A stretch of DNA of 64,000 nt from Endozoicomonas sp965208385 (GCA_965208385.1 CBDBOO010000050.1:1-64000); one strand, 5' to 3'; shown: positions 34,689 to 43,925, counted from the first letter of the stretch. The notes: generated from the sequence alone by a model not told the origin. Translations and numbers: made by a program.

Positions 34689-35974
34689 AAAATTTCAAGT
34701 CTCAGTACATTGGCGGTAGAGTTAGAAACTATCCGCCATCGAAAACCCTCAGTCTGTTTATGCAGCAGGTTGCGGGCGAAAATAAATCCTGCCGTAACAC
34801 CCTAATCTCTGACGCCAGAGATCAAATTGCTATGGGGAAGAAAGCGAATACGACCCGCAACAGCGCATATTGCAAGGCCAGATTGCGACTTACGGAACCC
34901 AGCATCAAAGCTCTTTTGACGGAGTCAGGAGACAATCTGGACAGCGCCAGCCCTGAGTCATGGGCATGGCATAATCGCCGAGTCATTATGACGGATGGCT
35001 CTACGCTTTCGATGCCAGACACTACTGAAAATCAAAGTGCTTACCCTCAACATGGTGCTCAAAAAAAGGGGTTGGAAATCCGCTGCTGAGAATAGAAATT
35101 CTGTCGGTGTTGGGCAGTGGCGCAATACTTTCGTACGCAGTGGCTCCCTGCAAAGGCAAAAAGACGGGGGAAGTTGCTTTGTTCAGACAGCTTTTGAGCC
35201 ATCTTAAAACCAACGACATCCTGCTGGGTGATGCTATTTTTGAGAATTACTTCCTGATAGCACTGCTGCAATTAGGTGGCGTAGACGTTGTATTTGAAAA
35301 AAATGGTGCCCGGCACGTTGATCTCCGAAAATGCGACCAGAAACTGGGAAAGAAAGACGGCTTAATACGTCTGTTAAAACCAGCCCGCCCAAGCTGGATG
35401 AGCCGTGAGTACTACCAGCGATGGGTGCCCAAAGAATTGACTGTCCGAGTGATTAAAAACAAAAAACGAATAATCGTGACTACCCTGCTGAACGCAGAGG
35501 AATACACACGATCCGAGATAGTCAGTCTTTATCTGGCACGTTGGCATGTAGAGCTGGATTTTCGATCCATCAAATCCCTTATGGCGATGGATATACTGCG
35601 CTGCAAGACTCCGCAAATGGTCAGGAAGGAAATCACGGTGCACCTGTTGGTTTATAATTTGATACGCTCATTAATGGCACGAGCGGCAGTAAAGCTCAAA
35701 AACCTGCCACGACAAATAAGCTTTAAAGCGGCTCAGGAAACCATTCAAGTCTTTCACGTGCTTCTGCTACAGGCGACAACAGAATTGCTATCAACACTGG
35801 TTGACAGTATGGTGCAAATTGCTTCGGAACATATCGTGGGCGATCGACCGGGGCGAAAAGAACCGAGAGCGATTAAAAGACGGCCAAAACCCCATAAAAG
35901 ACTTCAACACCCAAGGGCGCAGGCGCGCAGACTCTTAGAATATCAAGGTAAGAAGGCTTAAGTCAGTGCCATTG

Positions 35975-36175
35975 GTCTAAAAATAACGTCCTGATTTGCT
36001 TTAGGGTGTCATAAAACATATCACTATTGTAGGTTGGTGCAGAACGAAGTGAAGCCCAACATTGGCAGCAGAACGTGCTGACAGAATTGTTGGGCTTCGT
36101 CCCTCTGCCCAACCTACGCTAACAAGTCGATCTGTACGATGAAAATACGAAACTTATTTTGAGACTATTCCTAAG
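35975..36175 (-). repeat. repeat family A, copy 4 (split by IS4)
   Basis: Reverse-orientation copy whose left end (33122-33140, TAAGGAGTAGTCTAAAAAT) was separated by the IS4 insertion from the rest (35975-36175, ending GAGACTATTCCTAAG). The arms and palindromic core are complete. It lies before nadC. Confidence 0.88.
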
Positions 36176-36276
36176 AGCCAGAACCATTGAGCCCGAATGA
36201 AACAATTTTGGCTCGCTGCTGTTTGATTCTCAACGCTTCCTTTATAATACGCCGGCAATCCGGAAGCAGGTCAGTC

Positions 36277-37152
36277 ATGAAGTTTACAGAACAACTACCC
36301 GATGCGCTCAGCAGCGTATTAGCATCAACTATTGAAACCAATGTCCGCCAGGCTATTGCTGAAGATGTTGGTACTGGCGATATCACCGCCGCCCTTATTC
36401 CAGAGCAACAACAGGCCGAAGCCCGGATTATCTGTCGCGACCCGGCAATTATTTGTGGCCGTCCCTGGGTGGATGAAGTTTTCAGACAACTGAACCCTTC
36501 CATTCAGATACAATGGCACATCGAAGAAGGGGGCAGGGTTGAGCCCAATCAGCTATTACTGACCCTGACAGGTTCTGCACGCAGCCTGCTCACCGGCGAG
36601 CGTCCGGCCATGAATTTTATGCAAACACTGTCTGGCACTGCCACTCGATGCAGGGAATACGCCGAGAAAGTAAACAACACTGGTGTTAAATTGCTGGACA
36701 CCCGAAAAACATTGCCGGGTTTGCGAATAGCCCAGAAATACGCTGTGGCAGCTGGTGGTTGTCATAACCATCGCATAGGCCTGTTTGATGCGTTTCTGAT
36801 TAAAGAAAACCATATCGCCGCCTGTGGCGGTATCCGTGAAGCCGTAGTCGCAGCGCGCAACATAGCGCCTGGCAAGCCCGTCGAGATTGAAGTTGAATCC
36901 ATAGATGAATTCTGCCTGGCTAGAAAAGCCGGGGCAGATATTATAATGCTCGACAACTTTCCCCTGGAAATTCTACGGGAAACGGTCGCACTGAATAAGA
37001 ATCTGGATGGTCTGGCACCCAAACTGGAAGCCTCTGGCGGCATCACCCAACAGACTCTGCTGGCCATTGCTGAAACCGGGGTGGATTTCATCTCCATCGG
37101 CACCCTGACCAAAGACTGCCAGTCCGTAGACTTATCCATGAGGCTGGTATAA
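36277..37152 (+). CDS. nadC: quinolinate phosphoribosyltransferase
   Basis: 291 aa from the ATG at 36277 (the ORF starts at 36187, but a TATAAT at 36243-36248 and the family start favour 36277). Makes nicotinate mononucleotide from quinolinate and PRPP in NAD synthesis. Visible: EDVGTGDITAAL, LLDTRKTLPGLR, GGCHNHRIGLFDAFLIKENH with the catalytic basic residues, IEVE, MLDNF and EASGGI. About 200 bp to galE. Confidence 0.96.
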   Translation: MKFTEQLPDALSSVLASTIETNVRQAIAEDVGTGDITAALIPEQQQAEARIICRDPAIICGRPWVDEVFRQLNPSIQIQWHIEEGGRVEPNQLLLTLTGSARSLLTGERPAMNFMQTLSGTATRCREYAEKVNNTGVKLLDTRKTLPGLRIAQKYAVAAGGCHNHRIGLFDAFLIKENHIAACGGIREAVVAARNIAPGKPVEIEVESIDEFCLARKAGADIIMLDNFPLEILRETVALNKNLDGLAPKLEASGGITQQTLLAIAETGVDFISIGTLTKDCQSVDLSMRLV

Positions 37153-37250
37153 TACCATTTCCGAATCTGACCCCGAGTCATGATTATGGATCATCGAACA
37201 TCTAATATCAGCCGACGGATTGTATTGCTGCATGTATTAAAAGTCTTGGC

Positions 37251-37286
37251 TGGTACTATTTCTGGTACTATTTCTGGTACTATTTT
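37251..37286. repeat. 12-bp tandem repeat between nadC and galE
   Basis: Three units of TGGTACTATTTC (last with T for C). A stub of repeat B (TACCATTTCCGAAT, about 37152) precedes it. It encodes nothing sure. Confidence 0.8.
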
Positions 37287-37362
37287 TCCCGGATTGCCCG
37301 GATATTTAACGGCTCAACTTTCTGAATTAAACAATGTCTGCAAACTTAAGGAAAGCAACTGT

Positions 37363-38379
37363 ATGAAGAAGATTCTTGTCACTGGCGGTGCTGGTTATAT
37401 TGGCTCTCACACCTGTGTAGAGCTGCTTCAGTCCGGTTACAATATTCTGGTTCTCGACAACCTCTGTAACAGCAGCCAGGAATCACTCCACCGGGTACAA
37501 CAGATTACCGGTAAGGCCGTGGAATTTATCGAAGGCGATATCCGTGACAGAGAACTGGTGGATAAAGTCTTTCGTGAACATGCCATTGAAGCCGTTATTC
37601 ATTTTGCCGGTCTGAAGGCGGTGGGTGAATCAGTTCAGAAGCCCCTTGAGTATTTTAACAACAACGTAAACGGCACACTGGTTCTATTGGAAGCCATGAA
37701 GCAGGCCAACGTCAAAAGCATTGTATTCAGTTCTTCCGCAACGGTTTACGGCGACCCGGCCAGCCTGCCTATCCGTGAAGATTTCCCGACTTCTGCCACC
37801 AACCCTTATGGTCGTTCCAAACTAATGGTGGAAGAGATCATGGCCGATCTGTTCAAGACTGACGACAGTTGGCGTATTGCAGTCTTGCGCTACTTCAATC
37901 CGGCCGGAGCTCATCCTTCCGGACTGATTGGTGAAGACCCCAATGACATTCCCAACAACCTGATGCCCTATGTTTCCCAGGTAGCCATTGGCAAACTGGA
38001 AAAACTGAGTGTTTACGGTAATGATTACGCCACGCACGACGGCACCGGCGTGAGGGATTATATACATGTTGTGGATTTGTCCATTGGGCATGTCAAAGCT
38101 ATTGAGAAACTCCGGAACAACGGTGGCTTGAACACCTGGAACCTGGGAGTAGGCAAGGGTTACAGCGTTCTCGAGATGGTGACAGCCTTTGAACAGGCAT
38201 CAGACCGTAAAGTAGCTTACCAGATCGTTGGCCGCCGTCCCGGTGATATAGCCGCCTGCTATGCTGATCCACAGAAAGCCTTTAACGAACTGGGCTGGAA
38301 AGCTGAACGGGGCCTGGAAGCAATGGTTGAAGATGGCTGGCGCTGGCAATCTCAAAATCCGAATGGATATCAAAACTAA
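37363..38379 (+). CDS. galE: UDP-glucose 4-epimerase
   Basis: 338 aa from the ATG at 37363, set by AAGGA at 37348-37352; longer ORF to 37180 has no homology. Interconverts UDP-glucose and UDP-galactose for surface polysaccharide. NAD-binding GGAGYIGSHT (8-17), Tyr149 and Lys153 in NPYGRSKL, DNLCNSSQESL and YFNPAGAHPSG are canonical. A hairpin and T-rich DNA follow the stop. Confidence 0.96.
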   Translation: MKKILVTGGAGYIGSHTCVELLQSGYNILVLDNLCNSSQESLHRVQQITGKAVEFIEGDIRDRELVDKVFREHAIEAVIHFAGLKAVGESVQKPLEYFNNNVNGTLVLLEAMKQANVKSIVFSSSATVYGDPASLPIREDFPTSATNPYGRSKLMVEEIMADLFKTDDSWRIAVLRYFNPAGAHPSGLIGEDPNDIPNNLMPYVSQVAIGKLEKLSVYGNDYATHDGTGVRDYIHVVDLSIGHVKAIEKLRNNGGLNTWNLGVGKGYSVLEMVTAFEQASDRKVAYQIVGRRPGDIAACYADPQKAFNELGWKAERGLEAMVEDGWRWQSQNPNGYQN

Positions 38380-38410
38380 TGAAGTAGGGTGAAAGAAGCC
38401 CGTCAAAAGC

Positions 38411-38431
38411 AGGCGAATGAATTATTCGCCT
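38411..38431 (+). terminator. galE terminator hairpin
   Basis: AGGCGAAT and ATTCGCCT pair over 8 bp with loop of 5, 32 bp after the stop, followed by a T-rich repeat; the 7-bp repeat itself begins here. Confidence 0.65.
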
Positions 38432-38432
38432 G

Positions 38433-38530
38433 TTTCCTGTTTCCTGTTTCCTGTTTCCTGTTTCCTGTTTCCTGTTTCCTGTTTCCTGTTTCCTGTTTCC
38501 TGTTTCCTGTTTCCTGTTTCCTGTTTCCTG
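38433..38530. repeat. 14 x 7-bp perfect tandem repeat (TTTCCTG)
   Basis: Ninety-eight bases of 14 identical TTTCCTG units, ending before TTTATAG. The perfect identity implies recent slippage. It lies between the galE terminator and ligB, about 100 bp before the ligB start, where length changes could affect ligB transcription spacing. Confidence 0.95.
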
Positions 38531-38629
38531 TTTATAGCTCATAGCCGCAACAATTATTCCACTTCAATAAATCACGGATAGTCTTTTCAAGCCGATGGAT
38601 AAAAAACCTCATGCCAGTTGAGTGCATCC

Positions 38630-40360
38630 ATGCTAAAACGACTTGTTTCTTACGCTTTCTGTATCTTGTTTTCTCTGACGGCATTCGCCAGTGAGTGTCC
38701 TGACTGGTTACAGCCAGAGGCCAGTTCGCGCTTAAAAGCCCTGGCCACTGAAATCCAGAAGCATGATGATCTTTACCATAACCAGCATGCCCCTATCATC
38801 TCTGACGAAGAATATGACGCCCTCGTTCTACAGCAGAAAGAACTTCATGATTGCTTTCCGCTCGTTCTGTCACCGGATAAGTTCACACCTGAGCTAACAG
38901 GACTATTGATAGCACCTCACAAAGGCTTTATGGGTAGCTTGAAAAAAGCAGCCAGCGCTGAAGATATCAAACACTTTATTTCCAGGATTGAAAACGGGCC
39001 AATACTGCTACAACCAAAAATCGATGGTATTGCCATTGAACTCTTTTATCAGAACGGCAAGCTGGCATCGGTAAGTACCCGTGGAAACGGCAAACAGGGA
39101 AGCGATATAACCGCTCTGGCTGGTGAGATACCGTTGATTCCACCAACCATCAATTTTAATGAAGAAGTGATACTTCATGGAGAACTGTTTGTCAGGCTGG
39201 ATAAAATTGATCAGAACGTTTTGCAGGCATACGCCAGTGCCCGTCATTTTGTCGCCGGACAAATCCGTCAGAAAGAACCGAACCCCGAACATCTCCAGTT
39301 CCTTGATTTCTTTCCCTGGCGGTGGGTGAACAGTCCTTATCAAACAGATAACCAAACCATTACAGCCTTACAGACACTGGGTTTTCAACATGCGTCCGAT
39401 TATACCCACAGGGTACGCACTGTTTCAGAGGTTACCCATTGGCGAAAATACTACGCTGACACCAGCAACCACTACCCTTTTTTAATGGACGGCATTGTTC
39501 TCAAGCCAGACAATCTGTCGCTGAGATCCCGGATGGGCTGGAATCAACAGTTTCCACTCTGGTCAATCGCCTGGAAATTTCCCGCAAAGTCCGGAGCAAC
39601 CCGGGTATCTGATATTGAATTCCATATTGGCAGTACCGGACAGATTACCCCGGTATTAATACTGGAACCGGTCAATATTCAGGGAGAAACCATTCGCCGT
39701 GTTTCTCTGGGAAGCATTCAAAACCTGAAGAAAAAAGATATAGCCACGGGTGATCGGATCAGCATTCAGCTAAAAGGGGCCGCAACACCCGTATTTCATC
39801 GGCTTCTAATCAGAGCTACAAACCGAAAACAGCCGGTTTTTCCTGATCAGAACCAATACAACGCCTTCTCATGCCTGAGCTACAGTCAGGCATGCGAACA
39901 GCAGTTAACTGCCCGTCTGGTCAGGCTCACTGGCCGAAAAGGTTTGAATTTACCAGAACTGGACAAGCACATAATTCAGCGGCTGATACAAAATGGTGTG
40001 ATTCACAACCTGTCCAGAATTCTCGTTCTTCATGAGAAAGAGCTACTTCAGGCGGGCATGTCCGAAACACAGACCCGTCAATATCTTCTTGCACTGCAAT
40101 CACTTCAGAAAATACCTTTTCAGCAACAGCTTATGGCATTGTCCCTGCCTGGTATCGGTAAAAGCAAAGCCCGAAAGCTGTCTGGACACTTCAGAAACTG
40201 GGCCGAATTGAGAAACGCTTCTGATTCACACTTATTGGCTTCGGAAACAATGGCTTCGGAAACAATGGCTTCGGGGAAAATGGCCACGCAGACCATTAAA
40301 AACCTCAGAAAATACCTTCAGGCACCTGAGGTAAAACAAATCATTGAGTTGTTCGAGTAA
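38630..40360 (+). CDS. ligB: NAD-dependent DNA ligase LigB-like
   Basis: 576 aa from the ATG at 38630 (TTG at 38618 possible). Shows a predicted signal-like N-terminus (MLKRLVSYAFCILFSLTAFA), as in E. coli LigB, then the adenylation domain with active Lys130 in LQPKIDGIAIEL (KxDG), the Ia-like start YHNQHAPIISDEEYDAL, the OB fold near IGSTGQITPVL and an HhH region near LPGIGKSKARKLSG. It lacks the zinc and BRCT parts of LigA. A 15-bp direct repeat near the end codes ASETM twice. Its TAA stop is the start of repeat A copy 5. Confidence 0.9.
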   Translation: MLKRLVSYAFCILFSLTAFASECPDWLQPEASSRLKALATEIQKHDDLYHNQHAPIISDEEYDALVLQQKELHDCFPLVLSPDKFTPELTGLLIAPHKGFMGSLKKAASAEDIKHFISRIENGPILLQPKIDGIAIELFYQNGKLASVSTRGNGKQGSDITALAGEIPLIPPTINFNEEVILHGELFVRLDKIDQNVLQAYASARHFVAGQIRQKEPNPEHLQFLDFFPWRWVNSPYQTDNQTITALQTLGFQHASDYTHRVRTVSEVTHWRKYYADTSNHYPFLMDGIVLKPDNLSLRSRMGWNQQFPLWSIAWKFPAKSGATRVSDIEFHIGSTGQITPVLILEPVNIQGETIRRVSLGSIQNLKKKDIATGDRISIQLKGAATPVFHRLLIRATNRKQPVFPDQNQYNAFSCLSYSQACEQQLTARLVRLTGRKGLNLPELDKHIIQRLIQNGVIHNLSRILVLHEKELLQAGMSETQTRQYLLALQSLQKIPFQQQLMALSLPGIGKSKARKLSGHFRNWAELRNASDSHLLASETMASETMASGKMATQTIKNLRKYLQAPEVKQIIELFE

Positions 40361-40707
40361 GGAGTAGTCTAAAAACTACGTCTGATTTGCTTTAGGGTGT
40401 CATAAAACACACCACTATCGTAGGTTGGTGCAGAACGAAGTGAAGCCCAACATTGGCAGCAGAGCGTGCTGACAGAATTGTTGGGCTTCGTCCCTCAGCC
40501 CAACCTACGTTTGCAAGTCGATCTGTACGATGAAAAAATGAAACTTATTTCGAGACTATTGTAGGTTGGTGCAGAACGAAGTGAAGCCCAACATTGGCAG
40601 CAGAACGTGCTGATAGAATTGTTGGGCTTCGTCCCTCTGCCCAACCTACGCTAACAAGTCGATATGTACGATGAAAATATGAAACTTATTTCGAGACTAT
40701 TCCTAAG
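40358..40707 (-). repeat. repeat family A, copy 5 (two head-to-tail units)
   Basis: Two reverse-orientation units: the first (about 40358-40559) has its TAAGGAGTAGTCTAAAAA end over the ligB stop; the second lacks the left end and ends GAGACTATTCCTAAG at 40707. Shows how tandem arrays form. Confidence 0.85.
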
Positions 40708-40724
40708 TCATATTATTTCAAGGT

Positions 40725-40754
40725 AAAAAAATACCGGCCAATGCCGGTATTTTT
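40725..40754 (-). terminator. pilA terminator
   Basis: ATACCGGC at 40731-40738 and GCCGGTAT at 40743-40750 pair, with A and T runs on either side, 38 bp after the pilA stop on the minus strand. Confidence 0.85.
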
Positions 40755-40792
40755 AGCGATAAACACATTTTCCTGAACTGTTGGCCTACAGA

Positions 40793-41221
40793 CTAGAAAT
40801 CCGGATGTCCGGTTACTTCAGTGTTGGTACACAGATTTGCTGTATCCGCAGCATTTCTGGTGCAGGTCAGCGTCCAGATAGTACCTGTATCATCAGGAGT
40901 ATACGTTAATGTGGACGCCCCATAGGAACCACCCGGGGTAATGGTAATGACGCCACTGGCGGCAACCCCTGTCACTGTATTTCTCACCGCTGGTATACCA
41001 TTAGCTCCGGCAATACAGCCAAGAATTGCATTGGTTTGAGCACAGATGCCGACCGCCGTTTTGTATTGATTGGCTTCGGTCATTGCAGCATTGATCGTCG
41101 CATTACGTGTGTAGTTCTGATATTGCGGAATAGCCACCGCAGCCAGAATACCGATGATTGCCACAACAATCATCAATTCGATCAGCGTAAAGCCAACCAT
41201 TGCAGACATCCTTGTCTTCAT
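40793..41221 (-). CDS. pilA: type IV major pilin (prepilin)
   Basis: 142 aa from the ATG at 41221, placed by GAGGGTAGAG; the ORF extends to 41329. A short leader ends in MVG-FTLIELMIVVAIIGIL, the prepilin peptidase site with Gly before Phe and Glu5, so it is a class IVa pilin. The globular domain ends with a Cys pair (CTRNAADTANLC). It is intact, unlike the second pilin at 48917-49372. It would be exported and assembled by PilB. Confidence 0.92.
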   Translation of the reverse strand: MKTRMSAMVGFTLIELMIVVAIIGILAAVAIPQYQNYTRNATINAAMTEANQYKTAVGICAQTNAILGCIAGANGIPAVRNTVTGVAASGVITITPGGSYGASTLTYTPDDTGTIWTLTCTRNAADTANLCTNTEVTGHPDF

Positions 41222-41387
41222 CTCTCTACCCTCGTTTATTGATATTGCTGCAGGTTCGGTCTTGCCATCGTTGTCGGCCCAGTTCAGCAGCCCTTTAAAT
41301 AAGAGTAGATAGAGATTGACAAAGCACACAGTCTATTTAATTCCCAAAATCGCCCGATAACTCGATATAACCCTCGGGAGAAATATA

Positions 41388-41879
41388 ATGGCTATTAAAA
41401 ACTTTATTCTTATAGAGAACAGTGTTGTTTCCTGGATTTCCAGAGGCATATTTTTATTGATCATTATCACTACCGCCATCATCACCTCGGCTATCAGCCT
41501 TCAATTCTTATATCAACATCAGGTGGATAACTATTTCAGCTCAGTACCTGTCTCTCTACAACAAGAAGAAGAAGAAGAAGAAGAACAAGAGCAACAGGAA
41601 AAAATCCTGCTGATTCGTACAGGTGAGCACACACTGACGACCTGGGGAAAGAATAAAGATAATTTCAAACAGTTACTGCATGCCGAGCAGGGTGAATATC
41701 GGAAACATCAATTCATTGGCTGGCACGCTGATTACCGGAACATTCTGGAGAACTTTGAACTGCCATTCAGCCTGCTCTATGAAGTCACCTATGAAAACAG
41801 CAGCAATACTGAAATCTTTTCCTACACCGGTATTTTTTCTCCAACGCTGGAAACAAGGGAAGTTTTCAGCAACGAATGA
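41388..41879 (+). CDS. hypothetical single-pass membrane protein with Glu-rich stretch
   Basis: 163 aa with one N-terminal membrane helix (about residues 17-41) followed by a Glu/Gln-rich linker (QQEEEEEEEQEQQEK) encoded by GAA repeats and about 90 periplasmic residues with no known motif (DUF3592-like architecture cannot be excluded). Divergent from pilA, 166 bp away. Function unknown. Confidence 0.6.
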   Translation: MAIKNFILIENSVVSWISRGIFLLIIITTAIITSAISLQFLYQHQVDNYFSSVPVSLQQEEEEEEEQEQQEKILLIRTGEHTLTTWGKNKDNFKQLLHAEQGEYRKHQFIGWHADYRNILENFELPFSLLYEVTYENSSNTEIFSYTGIFSPTLETREVFSNE

Positions 41880-41979
41880 TATCACACTATCAGTTCATAT
41901 AAATGCAGTTTATATAAATGCCTGACTCCAAACCCTGTCTGAATACGTATAAAGAGATATACGATGGCAGGGTTTTCCA

Positions 41980-42780
41980 ATGCAACTGACAAAACAACTG
42001 GTTTTATTTATTTCCGTCTGTTCTATTTCATTCAATTTATTGGCAATTGAACAGGTATTTGATTCCGGTCATCAGCAAAACCGGCTTATTGAGCTGTTCA
42101 CTTCTGAGGGATGTTCCAGCTGCCCTCCTGCCGACCAGTTTTTATCCCGGTTACAGGCTGACCCACAACTCTGGTCAACATGGGTGCCCGTGGCACTGCA
42201 TGTGGGTTATTGGGATTATCTGGGCTGGAAGGATGCCTTTGCCAGACCTGAACACACTGAAAAACAATACGCTTATCGAAAAAACGGGCGCTCAAAAGGT
42301 GTGTACACACCCGGCTTTTTTATCAATGGCCAGGAATGGCGCGGATTTTTTAATAGCAATAGAATGCTGCCCAACTATGAAGCCCCACCAGCCGGTCAAC
42401 TCAAGGTTTATTTAAAAAAGAGTCAGGCCAATATTTCATTCCAGCCTCTCAGCAGAAGAACGGGTTCTAATAATGAACAATCAGGCTATCTGTTGCACTG
42501 GGCGATTACCGGTTCTGATTTATCCACACAGGTGAAGGGTGGAGAGAACGCACGAAAAACACTTGAGCATGATTTTGTTGCACTGGCATCCGGAACACTG
42601 AACAATTATTCACTGAACAATTATTCACTGAACAAGCATTCACTGAACAAGCATTCACTGAACTGGCAGCTTGCCATTCCCGTCTTGCTACAGAAAAGCA
42701 AACAGGCTTTGAGTGTCTGGGTCAGTCCAGTGGATGATCCTCAACAGGTACTTCAAACTACCGGAGGCTGGCTTGAATAA
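41980..42780 (+). CDS. DUF1223 secreted thioredoxin-like protein
   Basis: 266 aa: signal peptide (MQLTKQLVLFISVCSISFNL), then LIELFTSEGCSSCPPADQFL, the CxxC thioredoxin-like motif of DUF1223, LHVGYWDYLGWKDAFA and VYTPGFFINGQEW. DUF1223 proteins are periplasmic and of unknown reaction. Near residues 207-226 four tandem 5-residue units (NNYSL/NKHSL) come from 15-bp repeats, inserted where family members have none in my memory. Confidence 0.85.
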   Translation: MQLTKQLVLFISVCSISFNLLAIEQVFDSGHQQNRLIELFTSEGCSSCPPADQFLSRLQADPQLWSTWVPVALHVGYWDYLGWKDAFARPEHTEKQYAYRKNGRSKGVYTPGFFINGQEWRGFFNSNRMLPNYEAPPAGQLKVYLKKSQANISFQPLSRRTGSNNEQSGYLLHWAITGSDLSTQVKGGENARKTLEHDFVALASGTLNNYSLNNYSLNKHSLNKHSLNWQLAIPVLLQKSKQALSVWVSPVDDPQQVLQTTGGWLE

Positions 42781-42873
42781 CGCTTGAGTAACTCTTATGT
42801 ACTCTTGATTAAAGAATGCAGAGAGTCAGAATGTATCCGTTTCAATGCAAAAAAATAATCAAAGGAGAACCGC

Positions 42874-43224
42874 ATGCTTCCCATGGGCACCATAGTAACC
42901 GGATGCATGATTGCAGGACTAATACTGGCTACAGAGCTGCCTGTTTTCAAATCCGTTAAAAAGCTACCTGCCAGATTCAGAAAATCAGTGGGATTTATGG
43001 TTTTTCTGGCGGGTTTCTGGAATGTATTCTGGTACGCCGTTCAACATATTGGGGAGTTCTGGGGAATAGCGGCGCTGATATCAGGCATCCTGCTAATGCT
43101 GACATCCATCTACATCGTAGAAACTAATCGCATACCTTCCTGGCTGATCAGGGGAAGACCTGTTGTTTTACTGTTAATGCTGTCGTGCGCCCTGCTTTAT
43201 GGGATAACCATTTATAACCTTTAA
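42874..43224 (+). CDS. conserved small membrane protein
   Basis: 116 aa with about four hydrophobic segments and the stretch FWNVFWYAVQHIGEFWG near 48-64. AAAGGAG stands 7-8 bases before the ATG, a very good ribosome site. Homologues of this kind are annotated as hypothetical in marine gammaproteobacteria. No function can be named. Confidence 0.75.
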   Translation: MLPMGTIVTGCMIAGLILATELPVFKSVKKLPARFRKSVGFMVFLAGFWNVFWYAVQHIGEFWGIAALISGILLMLTSIYIVETNRIPSWLIRGRPVVLLLMLSCALLYGITIYNL

Positions 43225-43269
43225 TGGCAATTCAGGATCATTATCTGACACAGCCAATACCTGCAATTA

Positions 43270-43746
43270 TCAGTGTTTCGTGAGCAACTGCCGAAGCAAT
43301 AGCTCCAGCTGGTCAAAGCGTTGATCCTGCTTATCCATGCGCTGCTCTAGCCGGTCAAAGCGTTGATCTACCTTGTCCATGCGCTGCTCTAGCCGGTCAA
43401 AGCGCTGATCCAGCTGGTCAAAACGCTGCTCCAACTGGTCAAACCGCTGCTCCAACTGGTCAAAACGCTGCTCCAACTGGTCAAAACGCTGCTCCAGCTT
43501 ATCCATTCGCTGCTCTAGCCGGCCAAAGCGTTTATCCTGCTGATCGAAACGCTGTTCTAGCCGGTCAAATCTTTGATCCTGCTGAATAAAGCGTTTATCC
43601 TGCTGAATAAAGCGCTGCTCAACCAATTCACTGAAAGCCAGTTGCTCATTCATTAACAGGTTGACGGTTTCATGGGTCAGCCCCACTATTTTTCTTATAT
43701 CATCATACTGATGTTCAAGAACACTGACCCGCTGCTCCAATGACAT
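43270..43746 (-). CDS. coiled-coil protein of RFDxLEQ heptads
   Basis: 158 aa. After about 45 residues (MSLEQRVSVLEHQYDDIRK) the protein is a long run of near-perfect heptads such as RFDQLEQ and RMDKLEQ, about 15 copies, ending LELLLRQLLTKH. Such a pattern forms a long parallel coiled coil. DNA units are 21 bp, so copy number can slip. Domain and partner unknown; paralogues of a related kind follow at 44150-44942. Confidence 0.78.
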   Translation of the reverse strand: MSLEQRVSVLEHQYDDIRKIVGLTHETVNLLMNEQLAFSELVEQRFIQQDKRFIQQDQRFDRLEQRFDQQDKRFGRLEQRMDKLEQRFDQLEQRFDQLEQRFDQLEQRFDQLDQRFDRLEQRMDKVDQRFDRLEQRMDKQDQRFDQLELLLRQLLTKH

Positions 43747-43860
43747 ACACCTTATTCCTGTTCCACTGATATCTGAGTGGTTCAGGCTAGCAGAGAATTA
43801 ACTGCATAGAATCGAAAGATTGCTCTATGCCCTAATAGACTTCCGATTCCGTCTTATGAT

Positions 43861-43925
43861 CTTGAAATTGCTTTCCCTGCGTTGTGGATTTCGTGGTTCT
43901 GTACGGAATGATGGCGAGGGTGGCA
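43861..43925. repeat. repeat family E, copy 1
   Basis: Shares TTGCTTTCCCTGCGT and TGGATTTCGTGGTTCTGTAC-like sequence with 43997-44073, 44593-44627 (short) and 45155-45220. The final GGAATGATGGCG pairs with CGCCGTCATTCC at 43939-43950, making a hairpin. Intergenic; no ORF. Confidence 0.65.

Larger units (their letters stand above)
33244..35961 (+). pseudogene. IS4-family transposase, interrupted and frameshifted
   Basis: 5' part 33244-33360 (MTKFSPEYFNLAGDVLKQYA ... LENF) continues, after the ISL3 insertion, at 34697 (KSQYIGGRVRNYPPSKTLSL). The DDE core follows: RRVIMTDGSTLSMPD (Asp), LLGDAIFENYFL (Asp), and the YREK region YLARWHVELDFRSIKSLM (Glu). At 35062 the frame changes by -1 at the heptamer A-AAA-AAG, giving QKK-GVGNPLL. 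This could be a one-base indel or a programmed slip; many IS4 genes need no slip. The insertion makes the gene non-functional in any case. Confidence 0.85.
33141..35974 (+). mobile_element. IS4-family element split by an ISL3 insertion
   Basis: Terminal inverted repeats CAATGGCACTGACTTAAG (33141-33158) and its complement (35957-35974), flanked by the 10-bp target duplication GTCTAAAAAT (33131-33140 and 35975-35984). Target is the left end of repeat A. After removing the ISL3 element and one 8-bp duplication, about 1.5 kb remain, the size of IS4 elements. Confidence 0.92.

Noticed and set aside
38433..38530. CRISPR array
   Set aside because: Pure 7-bp tandem repeat without spacers and without cas genes.
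38282..38542. minus-strand ORF of repeated KQETGNR residues
   Set aside because: It is only the reverse reading of the TTTCCTG tandem repeat plus galE; no ribosome site or homology.
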